DNA of 64,000 nucleotides, from positions 1 to 64,000 of the forward strand of contig CAVSCD010000012.1 of the NCBI GenBank assembly GCA_963726335.1, written 5' to 3'. Under the pieces are notes generated by a model. That model was not told the DNA's origin. It did not search any database and was given only the letters and a program-made list of their open reading frames with translations. Shown here one piece after another: positions 60,132-64,000 of this stretch. The translations under genes were made by a program, and so were the position numbers. The stretch comes from CAVSCD01 sp963726335 (lineage in GTDB: Bacteria; Acidobacteriota; Aminicenantia; Aminicenantales; UBA8522). Numbering within the stretch: position 1 is the stretch's first letter; each line of letters begins with the position of its first letter.

Positions 60132-61067
60132 TCACTTCTTGGTCAGGGTTTCAATGATCGCCTTGGCTGTCGGGGCGTCGGCGGAGTCGGGCGCCAGCTC
60201 GATGAACTTGTTGAGCGCCGCGACCGCCTCCGGGGTCGCGCCCACGGCCACCTGGCACAGGCCGAGCTGGTAATAGCCGTCGGCAAACTGGGGGTCGATC
60301 TCCACGGATTTCTGGAAGTACTTGAGGGCGTCCGCCTGGTTTCCCGAGTTCGCAAAGACAACCCCGGTATTGAACGCGGAGTTGATATCCCGGATCCCGG
60401 ACACCGGGACCTTCGTGTACCATTCCATGGCCTGGTCCGGCTTTCCCCAGTTGTTGTAAGAGTTGGCGATGGCCAGGAGGACATCGCCGCGGTCCGGCTG
60501 CTTTTCGTTGACTTGAAGATAGGATTCCAGAGCCTTCTCGTAGTTCTGCATCGCAAAATAGCCGTCCCCGATGTTCTTCCTGATGAAGTGAAGATCCGGG
60601 TTCTTCGCCAGGATCGATTCATAAGCCGCGATCGCTTCAGGGTATTTTTTTTCGTTGTATAGGGCGTCGCCTTTTTCCAGATCCTTCGACACCTCCGACT
60701 TGACGACCACGCCCTGCATTTTTTTCAGGCGGACCTCGATCTCGGGGACTTTGACGCCCATCTCGAAGACCACCCTATGGCTGAGCTTCTGGGGTAAGTA
60801 GCCGGGTTTCTGGAAATCGAGGCTCCACATTCCCCCGCGGATAAAAAGGGCCTTCCACTTTCCGTCCTTATCGGTAACTGGGGACGGCGAGACCGACGTA
60901 TCCGCCTCCTTGAAATAAACCGTGACCGTCACGCCTTCGATGGGCTGGCCCGTCTCTTCGTCGAGGACGACGCCCAGTATTTTGGCCTGCCCCCGGAGCT
61001 GGGACATGAGCAGGGCCGGGGCGAGAAGGATCAAGAGGATTGTTAAGAACATGGCGAGTCGTTTCAT
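60132..61067 (-). CDS. CarboxypepD_reg-TPR secreted protein (paralogue 2)
   Basis: 311 residues from the ATG at 61067, preceded by CAAGGAGAAGCC; the six extra ORF residues upstream are not used. Signal peptide MKRLAMFLTILLILLAPALL, regulatory-like beta-sandwich (ILGVVLDEETGQPIEGVTVT), then TPR helices (EKGDALYNEKKYPEAIAAYE, then VNEKQPDRGDVLLAIANSYN and YQLGLCQVAVGATPEAVAAL), ending IIETLTKK. Same order, length and C-terminal phrase as paralogue 1 at 8448-9377. Periplasmic scaffold role inferred. It has its own sigma-70-type promoter. Confidence 0.87.
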   Translation of the reverse strand: MKRLAMFLTILLILLAPALLMSQLRGQAKILGVVLDEETGQPIEGVTVTVYFKEADTSVSPSPVTDKDGKWKALFIRGGMWSLDFQKPGYLPQKLSHRVVFEMGVKVPEIEVRLKKMQGVVVKSEVSKDLEKGDALYNEKKYPEAIAAYESILAKNPDLHFIRKNIGDGYFAMQNYEKALESYLQVNEKQPDRGDVLLAIANSYNNWGKPDQAMEWYTKVPVSGIRDINSAFNTGVVFANSGNQADALKYFQKSVEIDPQFADGYYQLGLCQVAVGATPEAVAALNKFIELAPDSADAPTAKAIIETLTKK

Positions 61068-61087
61068 GGCTTCTCCTTGAAACATAT

Positions 61088-61116
61088 AGATTAGCGCAGA
61101 AGCGACCGGAAATCAA
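61088..61116 (-). promoter_or_regulatory. Sigma-70-type promoter of CarboxypepD_reg-TPR paralogue 2
   Basis: Minus strand TTGATT (61111-61116), 17-nt spacer, TAATCT (61088-61093), about 20 nt before the ATG at 61067. Confidence 0.6.
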
Positions 61117-61133
61117 AATCCTCGAAGTTGCAA

Positions 61134-61374
61134 GGAGGACGGGTCCTGTCACGGCGCATCCCGCCCCAGGGCCAACAATATCGCAGGGTCGGACGGCGAT
61201 GCGCCCCTATCCCCCCGACCCCCGGGAACCAGTCCCGTCGGTTCCCCCTTCGGCCAAGCCGACGGGGCCCCCTCCGCTACGGGGGGCTTCGGGGCGCCAT
61301 CCCCATCCGGCCCTGCTCGGGCACTCCGGGCGGGCAGGGACTGGCGCCACGCCACCCGTTCTCCCATCTCAACA
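61134..61374 (+). repeat. Dispersed repeat, copy G
   Basis: Left part GGGTCCTGTCACGGCGCATC and right part CTCCGGGCGGGCAGGGACTG with CGCCACGCCACCC, i.e. the family ends, around a different GC-rich middle that itself holds short hairpins (CCCGTCGG/CCGACGGG type). No gene is supported in 61117-61457. Confidence 0.65.
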
Positions 61375-61457
61375 GAGAGTAGGTTTGACAGGCCGGGGGC
61401 ATTCCCCTATTCTGGTGAAAAAACGCGCGGCGCCGAACGCCGGCGCGAGGAGGTCGC

Positions 61458-62486
61458 ATGAACAGAAGGACATTTATCAATAGGACGGTCATGGCCGGAC
61501 TCGCCGGCGCCGGTCTGGCCGAGGTCCCGCTGGCCCGGGCGCTCGGTGCGGACTCCCAAGACGCCGGCCAGGCGATCCCGAAGAGCTCCGGGACGAGGAA
61601 TTTGCGCCTCAAAGGGGCGTATTACCAGCATCATCCGATCGATTTCAACCAGAGTCCGCTCGGCGCCCTGGGAATGAACGGCTGGGGCGGAACCGTCGAG
61701 GTCGAGGCCCCCGCGGCCGAGACGGCCCTGGTCTCGATGCACGCGGAAAACATCGGTCTCATTCCGGAATTGGCGTATGACGACAAGGGGCCGCTCGCGG
61801 GCTACATGCGCTGGCTCGAGTACGAAGGCCGGAAGGTCGACATCGCCCGGACGGTCTATCCGAAGATCCTGGCCGCCGCCCGCGCCGCCGGCCTGAATGT
61901 CGTCCACGTGGCGATGGGCAATTACGGAAAAAAATACCCCGGCTATGCCAAGGCGATAAAGATCTCGGGCCCGGAGCCCCGGACGTCGACGCCCCGGGCG
62001 CCGGGACCCAGCCGGGTCCGGCCGCCGGACGACCGCAAGGCGAAGCTCATCTTCGGCGAGCACCACGACGACAACCGGGACGAAGAGCATTTCGGCCGGT
62101 ATTTCGATTTCGCCGAGCCGGCGAAGCCGGCGGGCGACGAGTTCGTGGTCGAGACGTCCCACCAGCTCTCGAGCGTCCTCGGCTCCCTGGGGGCCTGGAA
62201 CCTCATCTATATCGGTTTCGCCATCAACTGGTGCCTCTGGTTTTCCGGCGGCGGCATGGTCGACATGTCGCGGCTGGGCTACCGCTGCTCCTGCATCCGC
62301 GAGGGGGTGACCGCCGTCGAGAATCGGGAATCCGTCCGGGGCGAGCAGCACAAGGAAGAGGCGATGTGGCGCACCAGCCTGATGTTCGGCTACGTCTTCG
62401 GCGCCGACGATTTCATCTCGGCCTGCGCAAGCGCTTGGATGAGCGGTGAGGATTGGCCTCCTTTCCTGGAAGCCGTTCTCTTATGA
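61458..62486 (+). CDS. Tat-exported cysteine-hydrolase (isochorismatase-like) protein
   Basis: 342 residues. The N-terminus NRRTFINRTVMAGLAGAGLA is a twin-arginine signal. The body resembles the isochorismatase/cysteine-hydrolase fold: an early strand AAETALVSMHAENIGLIP (about 89-106), EEHFGRYFDF in the middle and LIYIGFAINWCLWFSGGGMV (about 251-270), where the Cys stands at the nucleophile position after the usual [IV]TN-type turn. RLGYRCSCIREGVTAVEN follows as the next family strand. The usual first-strand Asp is not obvious, so activity is uncertain. The middle (about 170-200) is Pro/Arg-rich and could reflect a local frame error. The ATG at 61458 follows GAGGAGGTCGC. Confidence 0.55.
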   Translation: MNRRTFINRTVMAGLAGAGLAEVPLARALGADSQDAGQAIPKSSGTRNLRLKGAYYQHHPIDFNQSPLGALGMNGWGGTVEVEAPAAETALVSMHAENIGLIPELAYDDKGPLAGYMRWLEYEGRKVDIARTVYPKILAAARAAGLNVVHVAMGNYGKKYPGYAKAIKISGPEPRTSTPRAPGPSRVRPPDDRKAKLIFGEHHDDNRDEEHFGRYFDFAEPAKPAGDEFVVETSHQLSSVLGSLGAWNLIYIGFAINWCLWFSGGGMVDMSRLGYRCSCIREGVTAVENRESVRGEQHKEEAMWRTSLMFGYVFGADDFISACASAWMSGEDWPPFLEAVLL

Positions 62487-62505
62487 GGGTGATATCTGGA
62501 ACATG

Positions 62506-62632
62506 TGTCAGGGTGGCACGGCGTGGAGTCCCCCGCCGGCCGAACGTTTGATGCCAGGGGCTTCGCCCTGAGCGAAGTGCATGACATAACCGTTCGGGCG
62601 GCGGGGGAGCCGCCGTGACAGTGCCACCCTCA
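62506..62632. repeat. Dispersed repeat, copy H (diverged, long hairpin)
   Basis: CAGGGTGGCACGGCG...GTCCCCCGCCGGCCGAACG pairs with CGTTCGGGCGGCGGGGGAGC...CGCCGTGACAGTGCCACCCT, making a hairpin of over 30 bp around a ~45-nt loop. The GGGTGGCACGGCG and CGTGACAG elements are those of copies B and E, but the inner arm sequence is different and still paired. Confidence 0.6.
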
Positions 62633-62687
62633 TTATCGAGCATGTGGCGTCGACATCAGGAGATGTCTTCTTTTTTGTTGCGCGCGC

Positions 62688-62715
62688 TTGATTTTTGCGG
62701 GCACTTCCCTAATTA
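62688..62715 (+). promoter_or_regulatory. Possible promoter of the second EF-hand-like gene
   Basis: TTGATT (62688-62693), 16-nt spacer, TAATTA (62710-62715), with CAGGAGG before the ATG at 62750. Confidence 0.45.
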
Positions 62716-62749
62716 TGGGCCCTGACGATCCCGACCAGGAGGTTCGCGC

Positions 62750-64000
62750 ATGTTCCGTAAAAGCCTGATTCCAGTTCTCGGCTTCGCGGCGCTGGCCCTT
62801 GCCTGTCCGCTCTTTTGCCAGACCAATAACGAGATCTTCGAGAAGATGATCGGCCCGCAGGCCCGGATGGACCCCGCCATCACGGCGACGGTTTTGAAGA
62901 GCGAGCCGGGCACGAAGTCCCGTCACGACACCGACGGCGACGGCCGCGTGGACACGATCTATTTTATCGACAACGACGACCGTCATTCCGCGGAGCGCCA
63001 GCCGATGCTGGTCAAGGTGGTCGACGAGGACGGCGACATGGCCTCGAGCGGCGAGGGCGACCTCGACAGCGACCTCTACATCGCGGACTGGAACGGCGAC
63101 GGCACCATCGACCGGGCCGTCGACTACATCGACCTCGACCAGGACCAGGACATGGACGAAGAGGTCCAATACCGCTGGCACGACGACCTCCGTTTCCGGG
63201 ACGACACCTGGGAGTCGCTTCAGTACAACGGCCGGGCGTACTCGGCCTTCTGGTCGAAGGATATCGGCGACGACAACCGCCTGGCCTACGAGCGCGATTA
63301 CGAGTACTACCAGCCAATGACCCAATGGAAGAGCGATTTCAACGGCAGCGAGACCGATGTCTACTCTTACCTCTACGATTTCAAGGCCAATTTCTTCGTC
63401 CCGGGCTGGGAAAACCCCTTCTGCTTTTACGACAACGACGGCGACAGCCGGTCCGACGAGGTCGTCCGGCTGACCGGGAACAAAAACATCTCCCGGAACC
63501 TGCGCTACAGCCTGGACCTCGACAACTCCGACCGGGGGAGCCAGCGGCACGGCTACGACATGTCCATCACCGCGCTCGGGCCGATCCGGTACGGCGAGCA
63601 GGACTGCGAGCGCCACGCCCACCGCGGCATCCCCACGGGACCGGTCGTCTCCTGGGAAAAGGCCAGGGCGCTGGCCAAGGCGGCCAACTGGTCCAAGGCC
63701 CACCTGTCCTTCAACGAGAACCACAACAACATCGACGTCGAGGAGGGGAACGACCACAGCGAGCGCTGGGAAGGCGTGCTGAACACGCCGAACGATTTCT
63801 TTCCCCAGGTGGGGGGGCCGCCGTGCGGACCGTTCAACAAGCGGAACGAGGTCGACAGCGACAACTCGGGGAGTTTCCAGTTCTATCGCAGCCCGGCGGA
63901 CCGCCGCTGGCACCTGTTCGGCGCCGAGGTCGGCTGGATCAAGACGGACTACGACTATGACGGGAAGCCCGAGATGGAGATCCGGTTCGAGGACTCCGAC
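62750..64000 (+). CDS. Secreted EF-hand-like protein, 3' end beyond the window
   Basis: Open for 417 codons to the window edge. The ATG at 62750 follows CAGGAGGTTCGCGC. Signal peptide FRKSLIPVLGFAALALACPL. The exported part is dense in Asp-rich calcium-loop motifs: DTDGDGRVDTIYF, DEDGD, DWNGDGTIDRAVD, DLDQDQDMDEE and DNDGDSRSDEVV. A HLFGAEVGWIK phrase near the end matches HLFGAEEGWIQ in the broken paralogue at 13695-15607, so the two are the same family and this copy shows the intact frame. Function unknown; perhaps a calcium-binding surface protein. Confidence 0.8.
   Translation, partial: MFRKSLIPVLGFAALALACPLFCQTNNEIFEKMIGPQARMDPAITATVLKSEPGTKSRHDTDGDGRVDTIYFIDNDDRHSAERQPMLVKVVDEDGDMASSGEGDLDSDLYIADWNGDGTIDRAVDYIDLDQDQDMDEEVQYRWHDDLRFRDDTWESLQYNGRAYSAFWSKDIGDDNRLAYERDYEYYQPMTQWKSDFNGSETDVYSYLYDFKANFFVPGWENPFCFYDNDGDSRSDEVVRLTGNKNISRNLRYSLDLDNSDRGSQRHGYDMSITALGPIRYGEQDCERHAHRGIPTGPVVSWEKARALAKAANWSKAHLSFNENHNNIDVEEGNDHSERWEGVLNTPNDFFPQVGGPPCGPFNKRNEVDSDNSGSFQFYRSPADRRWHLFGAEVGWIKTDYDYDGKPEMEIRFEDSD

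Overview
The window reads as high-GC chromosomal DNA from an uncultured bacterium of the Acidobacteriota/Aminicenantes type. This rests on family recognition only: two GWxTD-domain proteins, two large Oar-like TonB-dependent receptors with an N-terminal carboxypeptidase-regulatory domain, a VWFA-related acidobacterial protein, sulfatase-fold/TPR fusions, many FG-GAP or EF-hand-like secreted proteins, heparinase II/III-like enzymes and SSS-type symporters. No rRNA is present; there is one tRNA (Ala, CGC).

Layout. 1-2.6 kb: a PfkB sugar kinase, a doubly frameshifted SDR, two repeat copies and tRNA-Ala. 2.6-5.5 kb: a more AT-rich, poorly coding stretch with a HEAT-repeat remnant, a DedA membrane protein, an unknown membrane protein and debris of two other genes. 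5.6-8.4 kb: a His-rich NicO/HupE-like metal transporter, a Mut7-C RNase-like protein and two small proteins of unknown function. 8.4-13.6 kb: a tight cluster of CarboxypepD_reg/TPR protein, AGE-family epimerase, tandem nitrilase-like protein and Gfo/Idh/MocA oxidoreductase. 13.7-36.6 kb: secreted and envelope proteins (EF-hand-like, beta-propellers, FG-GAP, OmpA), two heparinase-like lyases, a Tat-exported alpha/beta hydrolase, a DUF4861 lipoprotein plus sodium symporter operon, and a secreted alpha/alpha-toroid-like protein with a propeller lipoprotein. 36.9-40.6 kb: a sulfatase-fold/TPR pair and an AbiE toxin-antitoxin pair. 40.7-61 kb: two paralogous module sets (TonB receptor, GWxTD protein, sulfatase-fold/TPR, symporter, CarboxypepD_reg/TPR) around another heparinase-like gene. 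61.4-64 kb: a Tat-exported cysteine-hydrolase-like protein and the start of a second EF-hand-like protein.

How it fits together (inference): secreted lyases and esterase-like enzymes would depolymerise an acidic, probably uronate-containing polysaccharide. The TonB receptors and sodium symporters would import products, and the epimerase, oxidoreductases and PfkB kinase would process sugar acids. No transcription factor is encoded here.

Most notable signals. (1) Both TonB-receptor genes carry a -24/-12 sigma-54-type promoter with a TCCAA-N4-TTGGA palindrome 82-83 bp upstream. (2) Several genes have a -10 box 5-7 nt before the start codon, implying leaderless mRNAs. (3) An eight-member repeat family of about 130-290 bp has inverted ends whose sequence differs between copies while the pairing is kept. 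(4) Many single-base frameshifts, mostly +1 G/C, lie in otherwise intact genes and are either assembly errors or widespread decay. (5) The tandem nitrilase-like protein has incomplete catalytic triads in both halves.
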